A DNA stretch of 64,000 bases from DASXRA01 sp036502575 (GCA_036502575.1 DASXYL010000082.1:16295-80294), one strand, 5' to 3'; shown: positions 7,888 to 16,713, numbered from the stretch's first letter. Notes: generated by a model not told the origin, from the letters alone. Numbers and translations are program-made.

Positions 7888-8835
7888 TCAGCCGCGGAAC
7901 GTGCGCCGGTACGCCGCCGGAGAGGTTCCCACCAGACGAGTGAAGTGATGTCGCAACATCGCGGCGGTGCCGAAACCCGAACGGGCCGCCACCGTCTCGA
8001 TCGGGTCGTCCCCACGCTCGAGCATTTCCCGCGCGCGATGAACGCGTTGGTTGGTGAGCCACACGTGCGGGGTCGTGCCCGTCTCGTCGCGGAACCGCCG
8101 AGCGAACGTCCGCAGGCTCATCGCCGACCGAGCGGCCATCGACTCGACCGTGTGCTCGGTGGCCAGATCGGATGTGATCTCGTCCAGCAGCGGCGCAAGA
8201 GTCTCGGCCTCGCACGCCCGGATCGGCGCACCGACGAACTGCGCCTGACCGCCCTCGCGGAACGGCGGCATCACCATGCGCCGGGCGACGACGTTGGCCA
8301 CCCCGACACCGTGCTCCTCCCGGATGAGGTGCAGGCACAGATCGAGCCCGGCGGCCGATCCGGCGCTGGTCAGCACGGGGCCGTCGCAGACGTAGAGCAC
8401 GTTCGGATTGACCCGCGCCGCCGGGAACTCTTCGGCGAGCCGGGCCGCGTGCCGCCAATGCGTCGTGCAGTCGCGCCCGTCGAGCAGTCCGGCCTCGCCG
8501 AGGGCGAATGCTGCGTTGCAAATGCTCATCACGCGCGCGCCACGGGCCACCGTGCGCCGCAACGTGCCGAGCAGTTCGGCCGGCCAAACCGTAGGCCCCA
8601 GGGTGGCGGCGACGATCACGAGATCGGCCTGCTCGGCGACGTCGAGGCGATGAGGGGTGCCGATCGTGTAGCCGTTGGCCGTCGGCACCGGCCCATCGGC
8701 GACGGACACCACGGCGAACTCGGTGCGCGGCACTCCGTCCTCGGTGCGATCGACACCGAATCCCTCGCAGGCGACGCCGAGTTCGAACGGAGTCACGCCG
8801 GGCACGATCACTGCGGCAACGGATTTCAACGGCAC
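7888..8835 (-). CDS. GlxA/FtrA-type transcriptional regulator (DJ-1/PfpI-like domain + AraC HTH)
   Basis: About 315 residues. The N-terminal half is a glutamine-amidotransferase-like (DJ-1/PfpI) ligand domain with 'MSICNAAFALGEAGLLDGR' at the nucleophile elbow. The C-terminal half has two AraC helix-turn-helices, 'MAARSAMSLRTFARRFRDETGTTP' split around 'PHVWLTNQRVHRAREML' and 'TVAARSGFGTAAMLRHHFTR'. Regulators of this type sense small molecules and act on nearby genes, but no obvious target lies beside it. GTG 8835 is preferred because 'VPLKSVAAVIVPGVTPFELG' fits the family start; an ATG at 8883 or 8892 would add an unlikely tail. Confidence 0.85.
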   Translation of the reverse strand: MPLKSVAAVIVPGVTPFELGVACEGFGVDRTEDGVPRTEFAVVSVADGPVPTANGYTIGTPHRLDVAEQADLVIVAATLGPTVWPAELLGTLRRTVARGARVMSICNAAFALGEAGLLDGRDCTTHWRHAARLAEEFPAARVNPNVLYVCDGPVLTSAGSAAGLDLCLHLIREEHGVGVANVVARRMVMPPFREGGQAQFVGAPIRACEAETLAPLLDEITSDLATEHTVESMAARSAMSLRTFARRFRDETGTTPHVWLTNQRVHRAREMLERGDDPIETVAARSGFGTAAMLRHHFTRLVGTSPAAYRRTFRG

Positions 8836-8928
8836 GACGTCAGCATGCCCGAGCAGTGGCAGGATTTCAATGCAGCATGGCATCCTTGCCACTCGTGGCG
8901 GGATCTCCGCACACGCAGACTTACTGCC

Positions 8929-9210
8929 ATGTTCGCTGTCGCGCTCCTCGGCCTGTTCCTGCTCGTCGCAATCGCGGGCGCGCTCGGCATCACCGCCGAC
9001 TCGCGCGACCTCCGCCCGCTCCTCCCCCTACACGCTCCAGGGAGTCAACCCGACAGCCCGTGGACCGAGCGATTCGTCCGCACGGCGCTGCCCCCGCATC
9101 GACAGGTACGTGCGGACACACCGCTCGTAACGGATGCCGAACCGACACCTCGTGGCGGTAATCTGCCGCTGAGCCCCCGTAGCTCAGCGGATAGAGCTGC
9201 CGCCTTCTAA
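8929..9210 (+). CDS. Possible small single-span membrane protein (overlaps tRNA, uncertain)
   Basis: An ATG at 8929 opens a frame whose first 20 residues, 'FAVALLGLFLLVAIAGALG', form a clear membrane helix followed by 'TADSRDLRP', a motif I associate with tiny actinobacterial membrane proteins. The frame then runs without a stop into the tRNA-Arg gene to 9210, which is implausible, so either it has lost its stop or the frame is chance. No Shine-Dalgarno is seen. The rest of 8836-9172 holds nothing recognisable. Confidence 0.3.
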   Translation: MFAVALLGLFLLVAIAGALGITADSRDLRPLLPLHAPGSQPDSPWTERFVRTALPPHRQVRADTPLVTDAEPTPRGGNLPLSPRSSADRAAAF

Positions 9211-9245
9211 GCGGTAGGTCGCAGGTTCGAGTCCTGCCGGGGGCA
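9173..9245 (+). tRNA. tRNA-Arg (anticodon UCU)
   Basis: A complete cloverleaf: acceptor stem GCCCCCG (9173-9179) pairs with CGGGGGC (9238-9244), discriminator A at 9245, D arm from TAGCTCAGCGGATAGAGC, anticodon stem GCCGC/GCGGT with loop CTTCTAA giving anticodon TCT, and T arm GCAGGTTCGAGTCCTGC. The 3' CCA is not encoded. Its 3' half, from the anticodon stem, is one end of a 59-bp direct repeat, making it the likely integration site of the island that follows. Confidence 0.97.
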
Positions 9246-9259
9246 CGCAGAATGTCCTT
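9201..9259 (+). repeat. Left attachment-like direct repeat (attL), inside tRNA-Arg
   Basis: Starts CGCCTTCTAAGCGG at the anticodon arm and ends GCAGAATGTCCTT just past the tRNA. It matches 46116-46174 at 58 of 59 positions; the one difference is T9215 versus C46130. Beyond it, similarity continues in degraded form to about 9405. Confidence 0.85.
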
Positions 9260-9384
9260 ACAGAGCAAGGTCTTTGAGCATCTACCGGGATTCCCACTGC
9301 CGTGCCACTCGACTTGCGCGGATCCCGACTCACGAATGAGCCAATCGACCGCGCACGGGCCACTGGCAGGCTGCGCCACACAAC

Positions 9385-9413
9385 GTTCAGCGACACGGTA
9401 ATTGTCGCTGAAC
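9385..9413. repeat. 11-bp perfect inverted repeat downstream of tRNA-Arg
   Basis: GTTCAGCGACA (9385-9395) and TGTCGCTGAAC (9403-9413) with a 7-nt loop. It may terminate the tRNA transcript or be a recombinase accessory site. One arm recurs, diverged, at the right end of the island (CTCAGCGACACGG at 46303-46315), at the same distance from the direct repeat. Confidence 0.6.
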
Positions 9414-9490
9414 CTCTACGAGCCGCAGCCACGCCATCATCGCTTGCAGGCAATATTGCTTTGATGCCATACTTGTAGGTGTGCGGTTGA

Positions 9491-9799
9491 GTGGCCGACG
9501 AGTTCGACCTCTTGCTCCCGGATCGAGGAGCCTGGATACCGCGCCGGGCCGCGATGACGAAACCGCCCAGCTGAAGCGCATACGGCAACGTCGCGGCTAC
9601 GAAGTCTGGAGAGTCTCGCAGCGCTTCGACGAAGCAGTGGCGATTCGGCTGATCTGTTGGTTCCCGCCGGACACCGACACGGTGGTGGTGACAGTGTTCG
9701 GCGGACAAGAAACCGATCGGGGACGCGTTCTACAACAGCGTCGGCACCCGCGCTGACGCGGCGATCGACAAGTGGCTCAGACAACAAGACGAAAAATGA
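9491..9799 (+). pseudogene. Frame-broken toxin gene of a RelE/HigB-like toxin-antitoxin pair
   Basis: Coding sense is split between frames. From GTG 9491 the frame reads 'VADEFDLLLPDRGAW'; a second frame (up to about 9699) reads 'RRGYEVWRVSQRFDEAVAIR' then 'WFPPDTDTVVVTVF'; the original frame then resumes with 'DKKPIGDAFYNSVGTRAD' and 'AAIDKWLRQQDEK' to TGA 9797-9799. The pieces join into what looks like a small toxin of about 100 residues of a type I associate with Xre-linked pairs; the family call is tentative. The two shifts (one near 9535, one near 9700) compensate each other, so a sequencing error is possible. The stop overlaps the antitoxin start as ATGA. Confidence 0.55.
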
Positions 9800-10224
9800 G
9801 GATGACGAGAGCGACGGTGGTGGCGATGAGCAAGACGACGACTAGGAAGACACCGGAGGGATTCGTCGACGGCTCGGCACGTATCGACCGGCTGCTGTCG
9901 GATACGGAACGAGCAGAACGGGTCGCGAAGATCCGGGCCGACGGCCGAGAAATGGACCGGACCCACGCCCTGAACCTGGCCATGATCCGCAAAGCTGCCG
10001 AGCTGACCCAGGAAGAGGTCGCCGAGCGACTGGGGGCACGCCAGGGCGACATCTCCCGGATCGAGAACCGCAGCGATCTACTCCTGTCGACCCTGCTCAA
10101 CTACCTCACCGCCACGGGCGCCGACGACGCCCGCATCGTCGTCACCGTCCACGGCCAAGAATTCGACCTCGACCTAGCCAGCCTCGGACGCAAGAAGACA
10201 GACCCAACTCCCCCGAACACGTAG
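9796..10224 (+). CDS. Xre-family HTH antitoxin
   Basis: A 142-residue protein whose helix-turn-helix, 'ELTQEEVAERLGARQGDISRIE', lies in the C-terminal half, preceded by a charged helical region. ATG 9796 overlaps the toxin stop as ATGA, the usual toxin-first order of HigBA-like systems; an internal ATG at 9826 is an alternative. It would neutralise the adjacent toxin and repress the pair. With the toxin apparently broken it may be a relic or an orphan regulator. The 146 bp that follow (10225-10370) show no gene. Confidence 0.78.
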   Translation: MRMTRATVVAMSKTTTRKTPEGFVDGSARIDRLLSDTERAERVAKIRADGREMDRTHALNLAMIRKAAELTQEEVAERLGARQGDISRIENRSDLLLSTLLNYLTATGADDARIVVTVHGQEFDLDLASLGRKKTDPTPPNT

Positions 10225-10370
10225 CCCACCGCACCCTGCGCTCCATCCGCCTGAGGCTTCGCTCGCTGGGTGTGTTGATTCAGGCCCAACGTGCAGCAAC
10301 GCGTGGTTCATCGGAGTAATGGGAGATCCGCGGGCGTTGATCACCAAGCAGTCGATAGGTCGAGCGGGGC

Positions 10371-10802
10371 TTAAGTGTCCGTCCGTCGAAGGCCGACGGT
10401 GAGTTCGACTTCGACCGGCGCGTTGCCCGGCAAGCTTGCCACGCCGACTGCCGAACGCGCCGCGGTTCCCGTGTCGACGCCCAGGTCCTCCCGCAGTCGC
10501 CGGGACGCCCCGTCGGCCACTTCAGAGTGCTGGAGAAAGCCGGGCGCGCTGGCGATGTAGACGGTCATCCGCAGGCAGCGATCGATCCGAGCGCCATCCG
10601 GCAGCGACAGGCGAACAGCGATGAGCGCGTCTCCGGCCGCAAGGTGCGCGGCCGCAGTCGCGTCGGACACGCTGACGTCTGTGCCGACCAGGCCTGTGAA
10701 CGTCAGCTTTCCGTCGACGCGAGGTGTGATGCCGGCGGTGTAAGCGATGTTGTCGTGGATAACGGCGGGCCGGTATTCGCCTTGCGGCGTCGGCATGGTC
10801 AC
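10371..10802 (-). CDS. RidA-family protein (Rid/YER057c/UK114)
   Basis: A 143-residue RidA-fold protein: 'YRPAVIHDNIAYTAGITPRVDGK', 'RCLRMTVYIASAPGF', 'GTAARSAVGVASLPGNAPVEVEL'. RidA proteins hydrolyse reactive enamines and imines made by PLP enzymes; subfamily members act on specific deamination intermediates. GTG 10802 shares one base with the stop of the upstream dehydrogenase (TAGTG) and has GAGG 6 nt before it; ATG 10796 is an alternative. It is the last gene of the GntR-led operon, fitting a role in clearing imine products of the pathway. Confidence 0.88.
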   Translation of the reverse strand: MTMPTPQGEYRPAVIHDNIAYTAGITPRVDGKLTFTGLVGTDVSVSDATAAAHLAAGDALIAVRLSLPDGARIDRCLRMTVYIASAPGFLQHSEVADGASRRLREDLGVDTGTAARSAVGVASLPGNAPVEVELTVGLRRTDT

Positions 10803-11836
10803 TAATAGCCTCGCTCGGCCCGAAAGACGTTGGTCAGCGGTCGTCCGGCCAGCCAGTTCTCGAGGTTGCGGCAGAACAAGTCGGTTATGAGCCTGTTCTC
10901 GGAATCGACGGTTGAGGCCGAGTGCGGGCTCACGATGACGTTCGACAGCTGCCACAACGGGGATTGATCCGGCAGCGGCTCGATCGAGAAGACGTCCAGG
11001 CAGGCTCCGCCGATCTCGCCAGACACCAGCGAGTCGATCAGCGCCTCCTCTTCGATGACGTCGCCGCGCGCGATATTCACCACCACCGCGCGCTGTGGCA
11101 GCAACGAGAGACGACGGCGGTCGAGCAGGTGGTACGTCTCGGCCGTGAGCGGGCAGCACAGCACGAGAACGTCCGTCGCGGTGAGCACGCCGTCAAGCTC
11201 CGAGATCGGCAGCGTCGCCGTCTCTGGTTCCAGGCCGTAGTCGTGATCGCGCCGGCCGACCCCGGTGACCTCGGCACCCAGAACGTGGAACGTCTGCGCC
11301 ACCTGCCGACCGACCCGGCCGAGCCCGACCACGGTCACGCGCCGACCGGCCAGCAGCTGCGTGGCGTATCGCTGCCAGTGCCGTTTCTCCTTCGCGTCGG
11401 TCAGCGCCGGCAGACCTTTGACGAAATACAGCGCGCCGGCCAATGCGAACTCGGCCAGTGGGATCGCATGCACGCCGGCTGCCGTGGTGAGGGTGATCCC
11501 GGACTCCGTCAGCTGATACCGGCTCACGGACTCGCCGATTCCCGAGCTGGTGGCCTGTATCCATTTCAGCCTCGGACAGTTCTTCGGTATCTCGCCGGGG
11601 GCCATCCAGTCGAAGTCGAACATCACGTCGGCGGAAGACAGCAACTCGCGCCACCGCGCGAGCTCGTCAGTCGTGAGCTCGCGGCGATCACCGTTGTGGT
11701 CGGCCGGATAGCGCGGCACCGGCAGCAGATCTGGCTCGTAGCGAACGTGCAACCGTGGGTCGACCGCCCGGATCTGCTCGATGCACTCGGCCTCGAGCAT
11801 CGAACCGATCAGGACGTTCACCGGCTCTTCGGTCAC
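10802..11836 (-). CDS. D-isomer-specific 2-hydroxyacid dehydrogenase
   Basis: A 344-residue NAD(P)-dependent enzyme. The Rossmann motif 'VVGLGRVGRQVAQTFHVLGAEV' and the C-terminal signatures 'NIARGDVIEEEAL' (substrate-binding Arg), 'CLDVFSIEPLP' and 'SPHSAS' (catalytic His) are clear. It should interconvert a 2-oxo acid and a D-2-hydroxy acid. GTG 11836 overlaps the stop of the upstream ATPase gene as GTGA, so it belongs to the same operon. Module B has a PanE-like reductase, a different family with a similar kind of reaction, beside its DppD. Confidence 0.9.
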   Translation of the reverse strand: MTEEPVNVLIGSMLEAECIEQIRAVDPRLHVRYEPDLLPVPRYPADHNGDRRELTTDELARWRELLSSADVMFDFDWMAPGEIPKNCPRLKWIQATSSGIGESVSRYQLTESGITLTTAAGVHAIPLAEFALAGALYFVKGLPALTDAKEKRHWQRYATQLLAGRRVTVVGLGRVGRQVAQTFHVLGAEVTGVGRRDHDYGLEPETATLPISELDGVLTATDVLVLCCPLTAETYHLLDRRRLSLLPQRAVVVNIARGDVIEEEALIDSLVSGEIGGACLDVFSIEPLPDQSPLWQLSNVIVSPHSASTVDSENRLITDLFCRNLENWLAGRPLTNVFRAERGY

Positions 11837-12864
11837 GAGTCTCCCCCGGCGTAGTGACATGCCGCCCAATGACCCGGGGCAACGATTCGCAACTCGGGCA
11901 CCTGCTCGGCGCAGAGATCGTCGGCCCGCCAGCAGCGAGTCCGGAACGGACAGCCTGACGGGACGTTCATCGGGTTGGGCGGATCGCCCTGCAGGACGAT
12001 CCGCTCACGCTGATCGTGCTTTCCCAGACGCGGTATGGCGGACAACAGCGCCTGGGTATAGGGCATGCGGGGGTCGCGGTACAGCTCCTCGGTGGGGGCG
12101 AGCTCCACGATCCGGCCGAGGTACATGACCCCGACCCGGCTACTGATGTGCCGAACGACGCTCAGATCGTGCGAGATGAACAGGTAGGTGAGGCCATAGG
12201 TTTGTTGAAGGTCCGACAGCAGGTTCAACACCTGCGCCTGGACCGACACGTCGAGGGCGCTCACCGGCTCGTCCGCGATGATCAGTTTGGGCTTTACAGC
12301 GAGGGCCCGCGCGATGCCGAGCCGTTGTTGCTGCCCACCGCTGAATTGGTGCGGATAGCGATCGGTATGTTCCAGCCGCAGGCCGACCGCTGTCAGTATC
12401 TCCTCGACCTCCCGGCGTCGTTGGGCCTTGCTCTGCCCGCCTTGCACGACCAATCCCTCGCTGACGATCTCGGCTGCTGTCATCCGCGGATCCAGCGCGG
12501 CGCGCGGATTCTGGAAGACGACCTGGATCTGCCGTCGTGCCTTGCGCAAGCGGCGCCCGCGTAGGCGCAGCAGATCGCGTCCTTCGAAGAAGATCCGGCC
12601 GGAACTGGGACGCTCGAGCCGCAGAATGGTCCGGGCCAGGGTGGACTTCCCACATCCAGACTCCCCGACCAACCCGACGGTCTCGCCGGCGGCGATCTCG
12701 AGCGAAACACCGTCGACCGCCGTCAGAACCGCCCGGTTGCGGTCGCGCAAGGCGTGACCGATCCGGAACTGGGTCGACAGGTCCTGGATGTCCAGCAGGG
12801 TTGTTGTTCTCGACGCCGGCATCGAGTCCTTGGGTGACGGGGTGACTGTTGATTCCTCGGTCAT
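11833..12864 (-). CDS. Peptide ABC transporter ATP-binding protein, DppF/OppF type
   Basis: A 343-residue ATPase: Walker A 'GESGCGKST', signature 'SGGQQQRLG', Walker B 'LIIADEPVSALD', and the C-terminal oligopeptide-transporter region with clustered cysteines 'GCPFRTRCWRADDLC'. It pairs with the DppD-type subunit encoded immediately upstream to energise import of a peptide-like solute. ATG 12864 starts 1 bp after the upstream stop. Confidence 0.93.
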   Translation of the reverse strand: MTEESTVTPSPKDSMPASRTTTLLDIQDLSTQFRIGHALRDRNRAVLTAVDGVSLEIAAGETVGLVGESGCGKSTLARTILRLERPSSGRIFFEGRDLLRLRGRRLRKARRQIQVVFQNPRAALDPRMTAAEIVSEGLVVQGGQSKAQRRREVEEILTAVGLRLEHTDRYPHQFSGGQQQRLGIARALAVKPKLIIADEPVSALDVSVQAQVLNLLSDLQQTYGLTYLFISHDLSVVRHISSRVGVMYLGRIVELAPTEELYRDPRMPYTQALLSAIPRLGKHDQRERIVLQGDPPNPMNVPSGCPFRTRCWRADDLCAEQVPELRIVAPGHWAACHYAGGDS

Positions 12865-12865
12865 G

Positions 12866-13828
12866 TCAGTACAGCCAGCACGCAACGTGCCGGCCGTCCT
12901 CCATCCGCTGAATCGGCGGCACTTGCTGGCACTTGCTCATCGCCTGCTGGCAGCGTGGCGCGAACGGGCAACCTGGCGGCATTGCGAGAGGGTTCGGGAC
13001 GTTGCCCGGTATCGCACTCAATCGCTCTCGGCCGGACTCCAACGAGGACACCGAATCCACCAGGCCCATCGTGTACGGGTGGCGAGGCGTCTCGACGAGA
13101 TCATCTACCGGCGCTCGCTCCATCACCTTGCCGCCGTACATCACGATCGCCTCGTCGCACGCTTCCGACACCACGCCCAGGTCGTGGGTGATCAACAGGA
13201 TCGCCGCATCGACCCGCGATCGAAGGTCTCGGACGAGGTCGAGCACCTGCGCCTGGATGGTCACGTCGAGGGCGGTCGTCGGCTCGTCCAGGATCAGCAG
13301 TTCGGGATCGTTGGCCAGTGCCATGGCGATCGTGACGCGCTGGAGCATTCCGCCACTCATAGCGTGCGGATAGCTGCGCAAGCGCTCCGCTGCCGCGGGA
13401 ATGCGGACCAACGACAGCAGGCGCACCGCCTCCTTGACTGCGTCCTCGTTGCTGATCCGTCGATGGGTCTGCAGCGTTTCCCGCATCTGCCGGCCGACCG
13501 TATAGACCGGGTTGAGCGCCGACATCGAGTCTTGCGGCACCAGACAGATGCTCTTCCCACGGGTCGACTGCATCTGCGAGTCGGACGCCTGGAGGATGTC
13601 CACTCCTTTGAACAACACCTGACCGCCGACGATGTCGCCCGGCCGCCTGATCAACCGCATGATCGACATCGCGGTCACGCTCTTCCCGGAACCGGACTCT
13701 CCGACCAGGCCGACGCTCTGCCCGGTCGAGATGTCGAAGCTCACACCATCGACGGCACGAACCGTTCCACCCGATGTCCGAAATTGCGTCTGGAGGTCGC
13801 GAACCTCGAGCAGCGCTCCGGCCGTCAC
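12866..13828 (-). CDS. Peptide ABC transporter ATP-binding protein, DppD/OppD type
   Basis: A 320-residue ATPase: Walker A 'GESGSGKSV', signature 'SGGMLQRVTIAMAL', Walker B 'LLILDEPTTALD', and the C-terminal 'GCPFAPRCQQAMSKC' cysteine motif. GTG 13828 overlaps the amidohydrolase stop as GTGA; the long open frame above it is antisense-like noise inside the amidohydrolase gene. Partner of the following DppF-type ATPase. Confidence 0.93.
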   Translation of the reverse strand: MTAGALLEVRDLQTQFRTSGGTVRAVDGVSFDISTGQSVGLVGESGSGKSVTAMSIMRLIRRPGDIVGGQVLFKGVDILQASDSQMQSTRGKSICLVPQDSMSALNPVYTVGRQMRETLQTHRRISNEDAVKEAVRLLSLVRIPAAAERLRSYPHAMSGGMLQRVTIAMALANDPELLILDEPTTALDVTIQAQVLDLVRDLRSRVDAAILLITHDLGVVSEACDEAIVMYGGKVMERAPVDDLVETPRHPYTMGLVDSVSSLESGRERLSAIPGNVPNPLAMPPGCPFAPRCQQAMSKCQQVPPIQRMEDGRHVACWLY

Positions 13829-15105
13829 GGCGTTGAACCATCGCTGATCAGGCGTCCCCGGCTCAGCACCATTGCGACGCGATTCAAGGAGCGCAAGTCC
13901 TGCAACGGATCCTCCGCGACGCTGATGATGTCGGCTTCCTGGCCGACCGACACATGCCCGAGCCGATCGTCGATTCCCAGGACGGACGCCGCCTTCCCGG
14001 TTGCGGCGGCGATGACGTCCAGGGCCGCGATCCCACCGGCGTTCATCAGCGCCATCTCCTCGGCCAGCGCATTGAACGGTGAGAACATCCAGCCGGCGTC
14101 GGTCCCGGCAACGAAGTTGATTCCCATCTGCTGCATGCGGCTGAACTGCGCGAGACCGCCGTCGAGCATCCGGCGCCACTGATCCAGTTCGGCTTGCCGT
14201 TCGGGCGAGCGGTCTATCTCAGACTCGATCATCTTCACGACGAAAGCCCGGACCGAGAGGGTAGGCGTGACGGCGATACCCGAGCTGGCCATCTTCTCGG
14301 CAACGGCCGGCTCGAACTCCTGGTGACCGGCGCCGTCGACGAAGAAGCTGGCGTGTTCGATCTGGTCGGCGCCGGCTTCGATCGCTCCCTCGATTCCTCG
14401 TGCGCTCAGGCAATGGATGGTGACCTTGCGAGACAGGTTGTGCGCTTCCTCAACGATGGCCGCCAGTTCGGCGGCACTGTAGGACGCCTTCCACGACATG
14501 GTGTTCCGGGTACCGCCGCCGGTCGCCATGACCTTGATCCAATCGGCACCGTCCCTCGCGAGTTGCCGTACCCGGCGCCTGACCCCTTCGACCCCGTCGG
14601 CCTCGCCGCCGAGTGGCCACGTATGGCCCCCGGTCATCGTCACGGGTTGACCGCACAACAGCATCCGTGGCGCCGGCGCGCCGGACAGTTCCACCGCCCG
14701 ACGCAGATCGAAGGTCGTGTCGCCGCGGGATCCGTTGTCGCGGATCGTTGTGATCCCGCCTCGTAGGGCAGTCTGTGCGGCGAAGGTCGAGAAGGTTTGC
14801 AGCACCCCGTCCGACTCGGTCATCCAGTCCTCGAGCGAGGTCCCGTCACCGGGAAAGTTGAGGTGTACGTGGCAATCGATCAGACCCGGGAGCAGGGTGT
14901 GTCCAACCAGATCGATGACCTGCGCATCGGCCGGTACCGCACCTTCGGGAACCCGCCCCTGGAAGATCGCGGTGATCAGGCCGTCCTGGACAACGACGAC
15001 CGGGTCGGGCAGTGCCGGGGCGCCGCTGCCGTCGATCAATCGAGCGGCCCGGATCACGAGGACCTTCGTCCGGTCGGCCAACCGGCCGCCGTCGTCGAGA
15101 GCCAT
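13825..15105 (-). CDS. Metal-dependent amidohydrolase, imidazolonepropionase/prolidase-like (module A)
   Basis: A 426-residue cytosolic amidohydrolase. Metal ligands are seen in 'GLIDCHVHLNF', the bridging carboxy-Lys in 'WIKVMATGGG', His in 'VTIHCLS' and 'QIEHASF', and the catalytic Asp in 'GTDAGW'. Relatives cleave cyclic amides, Xaa-Pro peptides and N-acyl amino acids; I cannot pick one. A paralogue occupies the same position in module B (37036-38301), sharing motifs such as 'CGQPxTxTGGHTW'. Sits between the binding protein and DppD genes, so it probably acts on the imported compound. Confidence 0.88.
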   Translation of the reverse strand: MALDDGGRLADRTKVLVIRAARLIDGSGAPALPDPVVVVQDGLITAIFQGRVPEGAVPADAQVIDLVGHTLLPGLIDCHVHLNFPGDGTSLEDWMTESDGVLQTFSTFAAQTALRGGITTIRDNGSRGDTTFDLRRAVELSGAPAPRMLLCGQPVTMTGGHTWPLGGEADGVEGVRRRVRQLARDGADWIKVMATGGGTRNTMSWKASYSAAELAAIVEEAHNLSRKVTIHCLSARGIEGAIEAGADQIEHASFFVDGAGHQEFEPAVAEKMASSGIAVTPTLSVRAFVVKMIESEIDRSPERQAELDQWRRMLDGGLAQFSRMQQMGINFVAGTDAGWMFSPFNALAEEMALMNAGGIAALDVIAAATGKAASVLGIDDRLGHVSVGQEADIISVAEDPLQDLRSLNRVAMVLSRGRLISDGSTP

Positions 15106-15108
15106 CTG

Positions 15109-16713
15109 CTAGCCCCCCAGGGCGGCGGGGTAGAAGTACTCGAAGCCGCCGCCTGAGTAGGAGACGCCCTTGAGCTTGCTCGACATGACGACCAGGTCGG
15201 AGTTCTCGTGCAGCGGGAACATCAGCGCCTGTTGCATGATGAGCTGCTGGGCCTTCTTGTAGGTCGCCGTCCGAGCGGCATCGGAGAGCTGGCTCCGGCC
15301 CTGCATCAACAGATTCGTCAGGTCAGGGTTCACGTAGTGACTCCAGTTGAGGTACTGGTTCGGCAAGAACCAGACGCTGAGCGCGTCCGGGTCGACGGCG
15401 ACATATTGCGACGGCGTCATGGCCATCGTGCTGCCCTTCTTCGACGCGTCGTCCAACCACGCATTGGTCGACTGGAGCACGACCACGGCGTCCATGCCGG
15501 CATCCTTCAACTGGGCCTGGATCGCCTGCACCATGAGCGGATAACCGGAGATGTCCGACGGCGCCGTCAAGCGGATCGTGAGCTTCTTGCCGTCCTTCAT
15601 CCAGGTGCCGTTCGTCTTCGACCACCCGGCCGCGGTCAGCACGCTGGCCGCCTTGCTGGGATCGTAGGAGTACATGTCGCCGACGGACTGGTCGTAGCCG
15701 ACCATGCTCCCGGCGAGCGGTGTGTTCAGCACCTTGTACGCACCGTCGTCCGTTGCCTTGATGACTTTCTGCTTGTCGACCGAGTAGAGCAGCGCCTGCC
15801 GGACCGCAACATCGTTGGTCGGGAACGTGCTTGCGTTGATGGGCAGGAACACGCCCATGCCGGAAATCGGGAATGCCACAGCCTGATTTGCCGAGTCGGA
15901 TCCGAGCTTGTTGAAGAAGTCGCCCGGTGTTTCCTGCATGAATTGGGCCTGCCCGCTCTGGTATTCGCTCACCCTTGCCTGAGCATCGGTGACTATGTCG
16001 AAAACCAGTCGCGCGATCTTGGACGGCCCGTTCTGGCCGACCGCCGGAGGCGCCCACTGATAGTCGGGGTTACGGATCAAGACCAGCTTCTGATTGGGAA
16101 CGTAGCTCTGGAACATGAACGGGCCGGTGCCGGTGGGGTGATTCCCCAGGTCCTTGCCGTATTTGGTGATCGCGGTTGGGGATTGGATGCTCATGTACGG
16201 CTCGCCGAGCTGTGCCAGCAGCGGGCCGTAGGGCTTGGTGCACTGCAACTCGACCTTGTACTGCGCTAGCGCGATCGCCTTGGTGCACGGGCCGAGGAGG
16301 GTGAGCGACGTAGCCGACGCGGTATCGGCGTTGGTGATATAAGCGATGTTCGCCACGACAGATTTCGCGTCGAATGGCGTGCCGTCATGGAATTTCACGC
16401 CGGATCGGAGGTCGAAGTCGTACTTCAGACCGTCTGGCGAGACCGCCCACTTCGTCGCCAGGTCCGGGGTCACCTTGTTCTGCTTGTCGAGCCACACCAG
16501 CGTGTCGAAGATGTTGACGTCGATAGGCCCGACATCGCGAGCGCCGGTCGTCGCCGGGTTCAGCGTCGCCAACTGCTCGGCCCACGCGATCGTCACCGTG
16601 GCGTTCGGGTTCGCTGGGGAATTGTTGGTGCCACCGGAGCCGGAGCCTGCCGTACATCCCGCCAGCAGTAGGACCCCTACCGCACCAACCGCGGCAGCGC
16701 GTAGATGGTTCAT
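15109..16713 (-). CDS. Extracellular solute-binding protein family 5 (lipoprotein), module A
   Basis: A 534-residue peptide/nickel-type (SBP_bac_5) binding protein. The N-terminus has a short hydrophobic segment ending in the lipobox 'LLAGC', so it should be anchored to the outer face of the membrane. Family blocks such as 'DLATKWAVSPDGLKYDFDLR', 'GVKFHDGTPFDAKSV' and 'NPDYQW' are present. ATG 16713 has AAGGAG about 9 nt upstream. It determines substrate choice of the DppBCDF-like importer around it and is about as long as its module B counterpart (535). Confidence 0.92.
   Translation of the reverse strand: MNHLRAAAVGAVGVLLLAGCTAGSGSGGTNNSPANPNATVTIAWAEQLATLNPATTGARDVGPIDVNIFDTLVWLDKQNKVTPDLATKWAVSPDGLKYDFDLRSGVKFHDGTPFDAKSVVANIAYITNADTASATSLTLLGPCTKAIALAQYKVELQCTKPYGPLLAQLGEPYMSIQSPTAITKYGKDLGNHPTGTGPFMFQSYVPNQKLVLIRNPDYQWAPPAVGQNGPSKIARLVFDIVTDAQARVSEYQSGQAQFMQETPGDFFNKLGSDSANQAVAFPISGMGVFLPINASTFPTNDVAVRQALLYSVDKQKVIKATDDGAYKVLNTPLAGSMVGYDQSVGDMYSYDPSKAASVLTAAGWSKTNGTWMKDGKKLTIRLTAPSDISGYPLMVQAIQAQLKDAGMDAVVVLQSTNAWLDDASKKGSTMAMTPSQYVAVDPDALSVWFLPNQYLNWSHYVNPDLTNLLMQGRSQLSDAARTATYKKAQQLIMQQALMFPLHENSDLVVMSSKLKGVSYSGGGFEYFYPAALGG

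Noticed and set aside
9184..9708. Open frame on the minus strand containing 'PPAGLEPATYRLEGG'
   Set aside because: This peptide is the translation of the tRNA-Arg antisense strand, a well-known annotation artefact. The same artefact appears at 45953-46195 and in the frame running into the LacI gene.
10225..10370. Possible insertion-sequence remnant between the antitoxin and RidA
   Set aside because: No terminal inverted repeats, target duplication or transposase fragment could be made out in these 146 bp.
13825..15105. Module A as a histidine-utilisation (hut) locus because of the imidazolonepropionase-like enzyme
   Set aside because: No histidase, urocanase or formiminoglutamase is present; the amidohydrolase belongs to the broad family, not clearly to HutI.
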